15,694 bases of DNA from Bacteroidia bacterium (GTDB taxonomy: Bacteria; Bacteroidota; Bacteroidia; Bacteroidales; UBA12481). Below the pieces are notes generated by a model. The model was not told the DNA's origin and did no database searches. It worked only from the letters and a program-made list of their open reading frames with translations. Positions 7,819 to 15,694 of this stretch are shown here, in pieces (position 1 is the stretch's first letter; the number at the start of each line of letters is the position of its first letter). The position numbers were made by a program, and so were the translations under genes. Location of the stretch: NCBI GenBank assembly GCA_026391235.1, contig JAPLDV010000701.1:1-15694 (forward strand), written 5' to 3'.

Positions 7819-7899
7819 ATGATCGGAGTTTTAATCATTCCTGGCCTTTTTCCAGTCATTTTACAATCCTGTAAAAATGAAGCTAAAACTTATAGCTAA
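7819..7899 (+). pseudogene. Tiny lipoprotein-leader-like ORF, probably a remnant
   Basis: ATG opens a 26-residue peptide, MIGVLIIPGLFPVILQSCKN then EAKTYS. It is a hydrophobic stretch ending in LQSC followed by a polar KNE, which resembles a lipoprotein lipobox, although Q at -2 is unusual and there is no N-terminal positive charge. It ends within a 13-bp tandem duplication that supplies the stop. It could be a broken lipoprotein gene, a short leader peptide for the SMR gene, or chance. Confidence 0.22.
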
Positions 7900-7906
7900 A
7901 ACTTAT
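7881..7906. repeat. Perfect 13-bp tandem duplication
   Basis: AGCTAAAACTTAT occurs twice in immediate succession (7881-7893 and 7894-7906). Because 13 is not a multiple of three, the duplication shifts any frame crossing it and creates the TAA that ends the lipoprotein-like ORF. It lies 37 bp upstream of the SMR start. Confidence 0.9.
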
Positions 7907-7943
7907 TGCCAATATACCGCCGATGAATTTCACAAAATAAAAT

Positions 7944-8273
7944 ATGAAATGGCTTTATCTTTTTATTGCAATAATTGCTGAAGTTATTGGTACTTCAGCA
8001 TTGAAATCGTCAGAGGGTTTCACTAAAATTATTCCATCATTAATTGTTATTATTGGATATGGCGTTGCTTTTTACTTTCTTTCATTAACCCTGAAAAGTA
8101 TTCCGGTAGGTGTAGCTTATGCAATATGGTCCGGAGTAGGTATTGTTTTAATTTCAATCATAGGATACTTTGTTTATAAACAGAACCTTGATTGGCCGGC
8201 AGTTTTCGGAATAGTTCTCATAATTTCAGGCGTGATTGTTCTTAACCTCTTTTCGAAAAGTATTTCGCACTAA
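7944..8273 (+). CDS. Small multidrug resistance (SMR) family transporter
   Basis: At 109 residues this is the standard SMR length, with four hydrophobic helices at about 2-21, 29-50, 57-77 and 84-103. It has the membrane-embedded glutamate E13 ([11 protein letters not shown]), equivalent to E14 of EmrE, which couples proton and drug binding. Y39, Y59 and W62 match Y40, Y60 and W63 of EmrE. The stretch [19 protein letters not shown] is diagnostic of the family. SMR proteins are dual-topology dimers in the inner membrane; QacE/EmrE-like members export quaternary ammonium compounds in exchange for protons, and Gdx members export guanidinium. The sequence looks nearer the Qac/EmrE group, but the substrate is not proven. 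It is divergent from the TIR operon, converges with the mannosidase gene, and is AT-rich. Confidence 0.93.
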   Translation: MKWLYLFIAIIAEVIGTSALKSSEGFTKIIPSLIVIIGYGVAFYFLSLTLKSIPVGVAYAIWSGVGIVLISIIGYFVYKQNLDWPAVFGIVLIISGVIVLNLFSKSISH

Positions 8274-8381
8274 CATTTTACCATACTATCTGCTATAATG
8301 CAAATCTCAAAGTACAGGCTCTTCAATAACTCAGTACTTCAATCCGGGGGCTCTGCCCTGATTCTCCAGGTTCTATCCGGG

Positions 8382-11300
8382 TTACTTGTCACTTGTCACT
8401 GAAAGAGTCACAATCTCGTGCGGTTTCAATTTGATGCGGATTTTACTGCCTTCCACAACGGGCTTATCGGCCGAAACAAGAGGCAACTCAATAATGTTCA
8501 CTCGCGTGGCACTAACAGCCGGCACCGGAAGAGTGATCGTAGCCAAAGTTTCCTTGCCGTTTACTTCAGCCAGGCGGATGATCAGGTTTTTCCCGTCCTC
8601 AGCCTGTTTGATACCGCTCATCACCACTTCGGCCGGTGAAACCAACAGAAGGGAACCATTCTCCGGCCGGGTGGAATGGGTTTTTGCCAATGCCAGCGAA
8701 GGAGGTTCTGCGGCATACACCGGAACATTGAAATTCTCACCTTCGGCCCAAACCCTGTTTTTCCAATCGCCCGTATGCGGAAACAGGGAATATTGGATAT
8801 GATTGATGCCTATATTGGGATACAAATCAGGTGAATAGGTTGCCCGCAGAAGCGACAGGCGGAGCTGCCCCTTGTCGTATGAATGCCCGAATTTGGTGCG
8901 GTTCAGCAAAGCCATACCATTACCGCCGCCGGAAACATCCACCCACTGCTGTGCAGGCACCTCCTGGCCGGTAACAGGGCGGCTGACCACGTCGAACGGC
9001 ACCTGGCTGTTAAACGCAGGATTGTTGATAGCCAGGTCGAAAGTGGATTTCAGGAAAGGAGCCGGATTAATACCATCTCCGATTTCGAACCAATGTGCCT
9101 CAAGGTCGAAATCGATGCGCGGATAACTTTTATAAATATAGGTGTGCTGAATGAATTTCGACCGGCCCCATTTTTTCACTACTTCAATGGTTGCCCGTAC
9201 AGGTCCCCTTTCAGTGATTGCAACACTCACAACATCAGTAATATCTATAATATCCTTTATTTCCCCGATCGTCCAGGCATTCATACCGTTAGGAGCTTCC
9301 ATCCAGATTTGCAGCCGGTTCAGCCGGCCATTGACAGTGACATATTCCTTGCCGGTTCGTTTATCTTTTAATCCCGCAATATCCCCGGTTTTCAGGTCCA
9401 GACTCACTGTAAAAAAGTCTGTTTCGAATACTCCGTCCTTTTCAGGGATCTCCTCAACGGATGATCCGGGAACCGAGGCATCAACGTAAAAAGTTCTGTA
9501 ACCCCCGGCCGGCATACTGTCGACTACGAATTCCACCATTGACCGGAAACCTGGCGGGAACGCTTTGCCACCGATAATCTGGGCGGGATATTTCCTGCCG
9601 GATCCGTCACGGACCATCAGGGTTGCGACTTTATTCCCGGCGGCTGGCTTGAGATGAGCATATTCGTAATAATCTCCCCAGGAGGACAGGTTAGCGGTAG
9701 CTGGTTTTTCGTGAGAATATACTTCTGCCTGCACCAATACCTTTCCGCTTCTGGGCTGCAGGTTTATTGCCACAACCGGCTGACCGGCACCAGTTTTATA
9801 GGCTATTTCATCTGACAGTTTTCGAAAATCAGATTCGAAAATTGAATTTGCTTTTTTCTGAACCATTTTATGATCCGCTACGGCATCCTGATAGGATTCA
9901 TAAATAGCAGATCCTGGCAGGATATCGTGAAATTGATTGAATGCCACGGTTTCCCAGAGACTCTTCAGATCGCCTGCCGGATAAGGATCTCCGGAGAGCC
10001 AGCGAAGGCTCGACAGAAACTCGGTACGATACATCGATTGTTCACTTTTTCGGGTGTTTTCCTTAATCTCGGCCACTGAAGTATAGCAACCTTCGAAAAT
10101 ATACTGCATCTCGCCACGATGAACCGGCAAGCTTACCGGCATCTTTTCTGTAGCCTTGAAGAATGATTCCGCACTGGCAAACTTTACCGACGGGAACCTG
10201 GGTGTGGCATCGAGCTGATGGATCATTTCGATATTTTTCAGCGTGGGTCCCCCACCATGATCGCCGATTCCGGTTGGATGCAGCATCTTTCGGGTAACCG
10301 GAGAGATCCGCGAAACTTCGTTTTTCAATGCCGGCGTGATTTCCCCGTTATAAGTGTAATTGGTAAAACAGAGAACGTTGGAGGAGTCCGGGCCTATCCA
10401 CCGGAATGGCCCGATAAACGGCACGCATCTGTGGAAATAATAATAATCCATGCCAGCGAGTTTCAACATCTGCGGGAATTGAGAAATATGCCCAAAATTA
10501 TCCGGCAACCAGCCCACACGGGCCATCTTGCCAAACTTGTCGAGGAAATAGCGCTGTCCAAGCAATAAGGTACGACATAAGGCTTCTCCGCCGGTAAGAT
10601 TGCAATCGCTCTCGGTCCACATACCTCCTGCAAGCTCAAACCGCCCTTCGGCTACATATTTTTTTACTTTTTCAAATAGGGGAGGATCTATCTGCTCAAC
10701 ATGCTTATAAATCGTGGCCTGGCTCTGCAACATCCGGTAATCAGGGAACCGCTCCATAAAAGCAATCACCTGCCGGAAATTATCGTGAAACATCTTAACA
10801 CTCTCATTATAAGGCCATAACCAGTTCATGTCCATGTGGGCATGACCAACAATGTAAATGCTGTCACTCCTCAAATCCGGTACATTGGCAATAATGCTTT
10901 TTTCAATCTGATCCATAATGGGTTTCACTTCATCCAACCGGTCAGAAGCGATCAGATCCAGCGCGGATCTTGCCTGACCTGAGAAATCGCTGGTTATCCC
11001 GTACATCCTGATCGCAGAGGAGACTGCAGTAGCTGATTTCTGCAATTCAGGCCCGAAGAATCCGGGCATGGCAGCCACTTTCATTAATAATTCGGTGGCT
11101 GTTTGGGATTCCATAGGAACTTCGTTGATTCCTGCTTTGCTGATGACCCTCACCTGGGCGCCGGGTTTACTCAGCAGGCGGCAAAGTTGGAAAAGTGGGA
11201 TATTACAATCAATCACGGCAGTTTTGTGGGAAGGGATTACGATCTTCCCAACAACGATGGCACTGGCTGGGTTGGGGAAGGTCCAGATGGTTTTCGCCTG

Positions 11301-12041
11301 GTTGGCGGTAGTTTGACTTTCATTCCTAACCGCGTTGCTTTCAATGGATACACCGGTTATTTCGCACCGGAAATCATTTACATCAGTAGAGCCGTTGTTA
11401 TATATTGATAACGAAAGGGTTGCCTGATCTTTGGTTATCTTTGATATCCAGATGTGATTGATAGCCGTTTCGGGGTTTTTTGCCAGGCTTTCAGGGTTCG
11501 GGCGGTCGTTGCTGACCTTAACGTCGGCAGAAGCGATGGAACAGATCATCTCCCATCCGCCGCCACCCTGGTCAACCTTGATCATCAGCCGGTTCCATCC
11601 CTTCCCGAGCTGGAGGAATACGGTATCCTGATTTTCCACCAGCGACCGTTTAACCGGCTTCTCCAGGATACGGATCCCATTGAGCCAGATTATGGCCCCG
11701 TCGTCGGATCCAAAGCGGATGACTCCCAACCTGTTGGTAGGAGCATAAACATAAGTGAAGGCGTAAGCCGCACAATTTTGGGTTTGGGCAAAACCCTGTT
11801 TGGTGAAATCGACAAAAGGTGTGGTCAGTTTTTTCCACTGAACAACACCCGCCTTTTCTCCTTCCATCGGGGCAGCCGATGGCTCATCCAGGAATGGATA
11901 GCTCAAAAGGTCTGTGGTATTGGCAGTTACAAAGGGACCTGCAATCAACCATCTATCGATTTTATTAACATCCGACTGTCCAACTAACGGCATATAACCG
12001 GCCAGGGACATTGAGACCAGGAAGAGCAACATTTTTTTCAT
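8382..12041 (-). CDS. Secreted GH38 alpha-mannosidase
   Basis: This 1219-residue enzyme is expected to hydrolyse alpha-mannosides outside the cytoplasm. I place the start at 12041: the ATG gives a proper signal peptide (MKKMLLFLVSMSLAGY, cleavage near residue 22) and lies just after a good promoter. The frame stays open upstream to 12260, but that stretch lacks protein character. The N-terminal part (about 30-170) resembles a PA14/beta-sandwich module (VIRFGSDDGAIIWLNGIRIL; GKGWNRLMIKVDQ). The GH38 catalytic domain begins near 394: YIVGHAHMDMNWLW with zinc ligands H402 and D404, GWLPDNFGH with nucleophile D514, and NQFHDILPGS with zinc ligand H705. The middle and C-terminal GH38 beta domains follow to the end. 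All key residues are intact. Its codon and base use is more GC-rich than the TIR operon. Natural substrates are probably mannose-rich glycans or N-glycans. Confidence 0.92.
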   Translation of the reverse strand: MKKMLLFLVSMSLAGYMPLVGQSDVNKIDRWLIAGPFVTANTTDLLSYPFLDEPSAAPMEGEKAGVVQWKKLTTPFVDFTKQGFAQTQNCAAYAFTYVYAPTNRLGVIRFGSDDGAIIWLNGIRILEKPVKRSLVENQDTVFLQLGKGWNRLMIKVDQGGGGWEMICSIASADVKVSNDRPNPESLAKNPETAINHIWISKITKDQATLSLSIYNNGSTDVNDFRCEITGVSIESNAVRNESQTTANQAKTIWTFPNPASAIVVGKIVIPSHKTAVIDCNIPLFQLCRLLSKPGAQVRVISKAGINEVPMESQTATELLMKVAAMPGFFGPELQKSATAVSSAIRMYGITSDFSGQARSALDLIASDRLDEVKPIMDQIEKSIIANVPDLRSDSIYIVGHAHMDMNWLWPYNESVKMFHDNFRQVIAFMERFPDYRMLQSQATIYKHVEQIDPPLFEKVKKYVAEGRFELAGGMWTESDCNLTGGEALCRTLLLGQRYFLDKFGKMARVGWLPDNFGHISQFPQMLKLAGMDYYYFHRCVPFIGPFRWIGPDSSNVLCFTNYTYNGEITPALKNEVSRISPVTRKMLHPTGIGDHGGGPTLKNIEMIHQLDATPRFPSVKFASAESFFKATEKMPVSLPVHRGEMQYIFEGCYTSVAEIKENTRKSEQSMYRTEFLSSLRWLSGDPYPAGDLKSLWETVAFNQFHDILPGSAIYESYQDAVADHKMVQKKANSIFESDFRKLSDEIAYKTGAGQPVVAINLQPRSGKVLVQAEVYSHEKPATANLSSWGDYYEYAHLKPAAGNKVATLMVRDGSGRKYPAQIIGGKAFPPGFRSMVEFVVDSMPAGGYRTFYVDASVPGSSVEEIPEKDGVFETDFFTVSLDLKTGDIAGLKDKRTGKEYVTVNGRLNRLQIWMEAPNGMNAWTIGEIKDIIDITDVVSVAITERGPVRATIEVVKKWGRSKFIQHTYIYKSYPRIDFDLEAHWFEIGDGINPAPFLKSTFDLAINNPAFNSQVPFDVVSRPVTGQEVPAQQWVDVSGGGNGMALLNRTKFGHSYDKGQLRLSLLRATYSPDLYPNIGINHIQYSLFPHTGDWKNRVWAEGENFNVPVYAAEPPSLALAKTHSTRPENGSLLLVSPAEVVMSGIKQAEDGKNLIIRLAEVNGKETLATITLPVPAVSATRVNIIELPLVSADKPVVEGSKIRIKLKPHEIVTLSVTSDK

Positions 12042-12062
12042 CTTACTTTGGTTTAATCTACC

Positions 12063-12096
12063 CAAAGCTAGTGAAATTCCGGTAGTATCCGCCAAA
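12063..12096 (-). promoter_or_regulatory. Bacteroidota-type promoter of the mannosidase gene
   Basis: On the minus strand, TTTG (12096-12093) is followed by a 22-bp spacer and TAGCTTTG (12070-12063), which match the -33 TTTG and -7 TAnnTTTG consensus of the Bacteroidota primary sigma factor. The spacer is at the long end of the usual range. Transcription would start near 12057, about 16 bases before the chosen ATG at 12041, which rules out the longer upstream start. Confidence 0.65.
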
Positions 12097-12105
12097 CGCA
12101 CGATG

Positions 12106-12123
12106 CATCGAAATATTTCGATG
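12106..12123. promoter_or_regulatory. Perfect 18-bp palindrome, putative operator
   Basis: CATCGAAATATTTCGATG is a perfect inverted repeat. It overlaps by adjacency a second perfect palindrome, CGATGCATCG (12101-12110). A further half-site, TTCGATG, is at 12170-12176. The 18-mer lies just upstream of the mannosidase -33 element and about 100 bp before the peptidase start. That is a position suited to an activator or repressor serving one or both divergent genes. The regulator is not in this window. Confidence 0.55.
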
Positions 12124-12207
12124 AAGGACATTGTTTTTCTGCAGGAAGTGTTTAATTTTCTGAGAAATGTTCGATGACAAAAGTCTGGGGATGTTTGTAT
12201 ATAACGT

Positions 12208-12215
12208 AAAAGGAG
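12208..12215 (+). promoter_or_regulatory. Shine-Dalgarno of the C10 peptidase gene
   Basis: AAAAGGAG lies 7 bases before the ATG at 12223. A real Shine-Dalgarno is uncommon in this phylum and in this window, and it fixes the start codon well. No clear TAnnTTTG element was found for this gene. Confidence 0.6.
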
Positions 12216-12222
12216 ATTTGAA

Positions 12223-14814
12223 ATGAAAAGATTAATTACACTACTCGTGCTGGTATTCATTTTTGGGCTAACGTATGGTAAACGAGTTTCCGAATACTCT
12301 GCAAAAATTGTCGGACAAACTTTTTTAACTAATGCAACAAACTTAACGGCTTTTAAGACTGTCGCAAATTTGCAATTGGTTTACACCGCAAATTCAAAAT
12401 CGATTGACCCATTGGCTCCTGATCAACCGACAAACTTTTTCTATGTTTTCAATACCGGTTCAATCGGTTTTGTAATAGTTGCAGGCGACGATAATGCAAC
12501 TCCAATCTTAGGCTATTCACACCAGGGAACATTTGAACCTGACAACCTGCCGCAAAACGTTGCTAAATGGCTCGAGGGTTATAAAAGCGAAATTCGTTAT
12601 ATAATTGAAAACAACATTCAGGCAACGGACGAAATTTCGGAAGAATGGGAAAACTTAAGTAAAAATATTTATCCATATACTTCAGCCACTGGTGTTTCGG
12701 GTGTTAATCCCTTAATGCAAACCCTGTGGAACCAGGCACCATTCTACAATGACCTATGTCCTGACGGATCAGTTACCGGGTGTGTTGCAACAGCAATGGC
12801 ACAAATCATGAAATATTGGAATTATCCTGCTACCGGTTCAGGTTTTCACTCGTACAATCACGAAGCTTATGGCACCCTCTCTGCGAACTTCGGCAGTACC
12901 ACCTACCAATGGAGTTCGATGCCAAATTCGGTCAATAGTTCAAATACTGCGGTGGCTACTTTAATGTATCAGGTTGGCGTGAGCGTTGATATGAGCTATA
13001 GTCCTGAAGTAAGCGGCGCTTATGTTATTTCTGCTCAAAGTCCTGTTATTAATTGTTCGGAATATGCTCTTAAAACTTATTTTGGTTACAAAGGCACCTT
13101 GCAAGGGGTTCAAAGAGTCAACTATAATCAGGCACAATGGATCAGTTTACTAAAGACCGAACTTAATGCAAGGAGGCCTGTTCTTTATGCAGGTTTTGGT
13201 TCAGGTGGCGGACACTGTTTCGTTGCAGACGGATTTGATAATAATGATTATATTCATTTCAACTGGGGTTGGGGCGGTTATTATGATGGATTTTTTCAGA
13301 TCAACGCCCTGAACCCAAGTGGAACTGGCACAGGCGGAGGTTCAGGAGGTTACAATAGCGGTCATCAGGCGGTTATTGGCATTGAACCACCAACCGAAAA
13401 CCAAACTTACAATCTGGCACTTTATGATTATGTAACACCGTCAGCCAGCTCGATATCTTATGGCCAGTCGTTGACAGTGAGCACTAACATTGCCAATTAT
13501 GGAAGCAATACATTCAACGGTGATTATACTGCCGCTATTTTCGACAACCAATACAACTTTGTCGACTTTGTTCAGATTTTGTCGGGCTACTCTTTAAGTG
13601 GTGGTAACGCCTACATGAATAATTTGGTATTTTCAACAACCGGGTTATATAGTATGCTGCCCGGCATCTATCATGTTGAAATATTTTATCGCCCAACCGG
13701 AAAGAATTGGTATGCAGTAGCAAATAGCGGCAATTATTCAAATCTTGTTCAATTAACGGTAACCTATTCGAACGATATTGAATTATATTCAGCTATGACG
13801 GTTACTCCCGGTACCACCCTTACCAAAGGTCAGCCAGCTTCGGTGAACCTGAATATTGTAAATAGGGGCTCAGGCACTTTTATCGGTAAATATGGTATAG
13901 GGTTATACACTTTGGATGGTAATCTGGCTCAAACAATCGGAATTCTTAACGAAATCAACGGTTTGCCATCAGGTTATACGTACCTGGCGCCATACCTTAC
14001 TTTCACCACTTCGTCCATAACAGTGGAACCCGGGACTTACCTTTTAGCCGTACAGCATAATCCCAACGATACAGGATGGAAGCTCACGGGCTCAACAAAT
14101 TATCAGAACCCGATTAAAGTTACCGTGGTTGCACCTACCCTACTGCCCGATATTTACGAAGAAAACAATTCAGTTGGTCAGGCGTATAATCTACCCATTT
14201 CATTTGCCGGTAACAATGCATCAAAAAACACAAATGGCTCGAATTGTCATATAACATCAGATAATGATTTTTATAAAGTCGTTTTGCCTTCCGGATTTAA
14301 TTATACAATAACCCCGCGCATTCACGACTCTTATAATAGCGGCAATGGCAATATCTACACCCTCGACGGATTATTTTCTTACTCAACCGACGGCACCGGC
14401 TGGTCAAGTGCATATGATGATGTTATGTCCGGCAATATTGCTCTCAAAGGTGGCGGAACAGTTTATTTTCACGTGGCACCCTATTTTGCCGGTGAAACAG
14501 GAACTTATCTGCTTGATTTGGCTTTAACGCGAACATCTGCATCCGGTATTGCAGAAGAAGAAATAAATAATTTAATTAAGGTTTATCCAAATCCCGTAAA
14601 AGATTATCTGACTATTGACCTGAACGAATTTAATGGAATATTAAATCAGATTAATTTATTTAATATTCATGGGCAAATAGTTGTTTCAAAAAAATCAAAC
14701 ATGCAGGAAACGACCTTTAATCTGATGTTAAATAGCTTATCCGATGGTATTTATTTTTTACAATTTCAAACAAATGTCGGGGTAATTACCAGAAAAATAG
14801 TTATTGAAAAATGA
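12223..14814 (+). CDS. C10-family (streptopain-like) secreted cysteine peptidase with type IX sorting domain
   Basis: This 863-residue protein has a signal peptide (MKRLITLLVLVFIFGLTYG). Residues 22-150 resemble the Spi/streptopain inhibitory propeptide (FYVFNTGSIGFVIVAGDD). The papain-like C10 catalytic domain covers about 155-388, with oxyanion Q171 (LWNQAPFYNDLCP), nucleophile C187 (GSVTGCVATAMAQIMKYW) and catalytic H331 (GGGHCFVADGFD), followed by the HFNWGWGGYYDGFF block. Two related beta-sandwich repeats follow (about 396-515 and 516-640; both have a NIxNxGSxTFxGxY-type motif). A PPC-like domain (about 654-765, starting LPDIYEENNSVGQAYNLP) comes next, and then a type A T9SS sorting domain from about 773 (VYPNPVKDYLTIDL, SDGIYFLQFQT, RKIVIEK). 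The enzyme should be exported through the outer membrane and anchored or released. It is divergent from the mannosidase, so joint action on glycoproteins is plausible. Confidence 0.93.
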   Translation: MKRLITLLVLVFIFGLTYGKRVSEYSAKIVGQTFLTNATNLTAFKTVANLQLVYTANSKSIDPLAPDQPTNFFYVFNTGSIGFVIVAGDDNATPILGYSHQGTFEPDNLPQNVAKWLEGYKSEIRYIIENNIQATDEISEEWENLSKNIYPYTSATGVSGVNPLMQTLWNQAPFYNDLCPDGSVTGCVATAMAQIMKYWNYPATGSGFHSYNHEAYGTLSANFGSTTYQWSSMPNSVNSSNTAVATLMYQVGVSVDMSYSPEVSGAYVISAQSPVINCSEYALKTYFGYKGTLQGVQRVNYNQAQWISLLKTELNARRPVLYAGFGSGGGHCFVADGFDNNDYIHFNWGWGGYYDGFFQINALNPSGTGTGGGSGGYNSGHQAVIGIEPPTENQTYNLALYDYVTPSASSISYGQSLTVSTNIANYGSNTFNGDYTAAIFDNQYNFVDFVQILSGYSLSGGNAYMNNLVFSTTGLYSMLPGIYHVEIFYRPTGKNWYAVANSGNYSNLVQLTVTYSNDIELYSAMTVTPGTTLTKGQPASVNLNIVNRGSGTFIGKYGIGLYTLDGNLAQTIGILNEINGLPSGYTYLAPYLTFTTSSITVEPGTYLLAVQHNPNDTGWKLTGSTNYQNPIKVTVVAPTLLPDIYEENNSVGQAYNLPISFAGNNASKNTNGSNCHITSDNDFYKVVLPSGFNYTITPRIHDSYNSGNGNIYTLDGLFSYSTDGTGWSSAYDDVMSGNIALKGGGTVYFHVAPYFAGETGTYLLDLALTRTSASGIAEEEINNLIKVYPNPVKDYLTIDLNEFNGILNQINLFNIHGQIVVSKKSNMQETTFNLMLNSLSDGIYFLQFQTNVGVITRKIVIEK

Positions 14815-14893
14815 AGATAGTGATTTGAGGCACCAGCTTTCCTTCTTATTTTATTTCCATATCTTTACCCTATTACATTTTTATTGAATCACG

Positions 14894-15694
14894 ATGAAAA
14901 CGGAGCAAAGCATTTATTCTGAGGCTAAAGGGTGGGTAAAGATGAGTGAAAATAATTTGGGCACCCTGGCCCGGCTTGTTTTTTTATTTGGTAACAAAGA
15001 CTTGCTAAAAGAACAGCAACTAATTGATTTTGTAAGCGACGCATACCCTGCTGCACAAATTGTGGGTTGTTCTACTTCCGGGGAGATTTATCAGGAGGAA
15101 GTTTTTAACAACCATATCGTGTGTACTGCAATCTGGTTTGAAAATACAACCATTGAAATTGCAAAGGAGCACATTATTGCGATGGAAGATAGTTTCATGG
15201 TTGGCGAAAAATTGGCAGAAAAGCTCAACAAAGAAAATCTTGTTCACATCCTGATACTTTCGGAAGGTTTGAATATTAACGGGAGCGAGCTCACCAAGGG
15301 CTTAAACAAAGGGCTCAACGACAGGATTCCTGTTACGGGTGGTTTAGCTGGTGACCAAGCCAACTTTGCCGAAACTGTGATTGTGCACAATCAGGCAGGT
15401 GAAAAAAACCTGGTATTGGCAATTGGGTTCTATGGAGAGCACCTTCTGGTTGGCTACGGATCGATGGGTGGCTGGGATTCGTTTGGAGTTGACCGGGAGG
15501 TTACCAGATCCAAAGGAAATATCCTGTATGAGCTTGATGGTCATCCGGCACTTGAGCTTTATAAACGCTATCTGGGCGACCATGCCGCAAATCTTCCGGC
15601 TTCAGCACTGCTGTTTCCTTTAAGCCTTCGCTTGAAAAGTTCGGAAATCGCACTGGTCCGTACTGTTTTATCCGTAAATGAAGGCGACGGAAGC
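14894..15694 (+). CDS. FIST-domain sensory protein, partial at window end
   Basis: This open frame of 267 codons runs off the right edge, so the protein is incomplete. It begins MKTEQSIYSEAKGWVKMSEN. FIST_N covers about 27-210, with diagnostic stretches IVGCSTSGEIYQEEVF (57-70), ILILSEGLNINGSEL, VTGGLAGD (147-154) and SMGGWDSFGVDREVTRSKGN. FIST_C begins at LYELDGHPALELYKRYLGDH (211-230). FIST domains are predicted cytoplasmic small-ligand sensors, possibly for amino acids, that feed signal-transduction proteins such as histidine kinases or cyclic-di-GMP enzymes. In this phylum a hybrid kinase gene often follows, which would lie beyond the window. There is no signal peptide. The gap of 79 bp after the peptidase gene holds no evident terminator. 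Confidence 0.9.
   Translation, partial: MKTEQSIYSEAKGWVKMSENNLGTLARLVFLFGNKDLLKEQQLIDFVSDAYPAAQIVGCSTSGEIYQEEVFNNHIVCTAIWFENTTIEIAKEHIIAMEDSFMVGEKLAEKLNKENLVHILILSEGLNINGSELTKGLNKGLNDRIPVTGGLAGDQANFAETVIVHNQAGEKNLVLAIGFYGEHLLVGYGSMGGWDSFGVDREVTRSKGNILYELDGHPALELYKRYLGDHAANLPASALLFPLSLRLKSSEIALVRTVLSVNEGDGS

Larger units (their letters stand above)
7453..7943. other. Divergent intergenic region between TIR operon and SMR gene
   Basis: This 491-bp stretch has no substantial gene. It holds the leader and putative promoter of the TIR operon (up to about 7600), an unremarkable stretch at about 7600-7800, and a 26-codon lipoprotein-like ORF with a 13-bp tandem duplication just upstream of the SMR gene. 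I see no tRNA-like fold, CRISPR or clear terminator here. Confidence 0.6.

Noticed and set aside
8340..8390. Possible terminator between the convergent SMR and mannosidase genes
   Set aside because: Only a 4-bp GGGC/GCCC stem with a 3-base loop is visible and there is no T-run on either strand. The nearby ACTTGTC repeats are the end of the mannosidase coding sequence.
8883..11987. Several plus-strand open frames of 60-180 codons across the mannosidase gene (e.g. 8883-9371, 10218-10568, 11454-11987)
   Set aside because: They are antisense to an intact, motif-complete GH38 gene. They show no signal peptides, domains or promoters and are explained by the GC-richer codon use of that gene.
12042..12260. 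N-terminal extension of the mannosidase reading frame to an ATG at 12260
   Set aside because: It would overlap the start of the divergent peptidase gene. The extra 73 residues bury the signal peptide, and a good promoter lies inside the extension, just upstream of the ATG at 12041.
15020..15623. Open frames on both strands inside the right-edge gene
   Set aside because: The frame starting at 14894 has clear FIST_N and FIST_C signatures and runs uninterrupted to the window end; the others are shadows.
1..15694. CRISPR arrays, tRNA or rRNA genes, transposases
   Set aside because: No regularly spaced repeats, cloverleaf-like sequences, rRNA motifs or DDE/tyrosine/serine recombinase-like proteins were seen on either strand.

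Overview
The window reads as Bacteroidota chromosome, probably a Bacteroidales- or Marinilabiliales-like environmental or gut lineage. This rests on three things seen in the sequence: a C-terminal Por/type IX secretion sorting domain on a C10 peptidase, TAnnTTTG-type -7 promoter elements with few Shine-Dalgarno sequences, and secreted families common in that phylum (GH38 mannosidase, PEGA proteins, parallel beta-helix protein). Species cannot be named from this.

Layout. 1-216: a dispersed-repeat-like element made of nested inverted repeats. 217-2025 (+): an exported pectate-lyase-like beta-helix protein, then an integral-membrane isoprenylcysteine-methyltransferase-like protein. 2153-7452 (-): a tightly packed operon, read from right to left. 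It encodes a TIR domain/transmembrane/MORN-repeat protein, an exported protein of unknown function, an exported NTF2-like protein (ATGA overlap with the previous gene) and a large exported PEGA-domain protein. The PEGA gene is split in two by a one-base shift at a TTTT run. 7453-7943: a promoter-bearing spacer with a tiny lipoprotein-like ORF and a 13-bp tandem duplication. 7944-8273 (+): an SMR-family small multidrug transporter. 8382-12041 (-): a 1219-residue secreted GH38 alpha-mannosidase. 12042-12222: a divergent control region with a perfect 18-bp palindrome next to a good Bacteroidota promoter. 12223-14814 (+): a C10 (streptopain-like) cysteine peptidase with propeptide, repeated beta domains and a type IX sorting domain. 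14894 to the window end (+): a FIST-domain sensory protein, truncated by the window edge.

How they may work together. The mannosidase and the secreted peptidase are divergent and could share the palindrome, which would fit joint control of glycoprotein breakdown. The most interesting unit is the TIR-led operon. A cytoplasmic TIR domain that keeps the glutamate of NAD-cleaving TIRs is tethered to the inner membrane with its MORN region predicted in the periplasm. It is co-directional with three signal-peptide-bearing proteins. This suggests an envelope-spanning sensor, signalling or defence system and differs from the usual cytosolic TIR defence operons. That function is inference.
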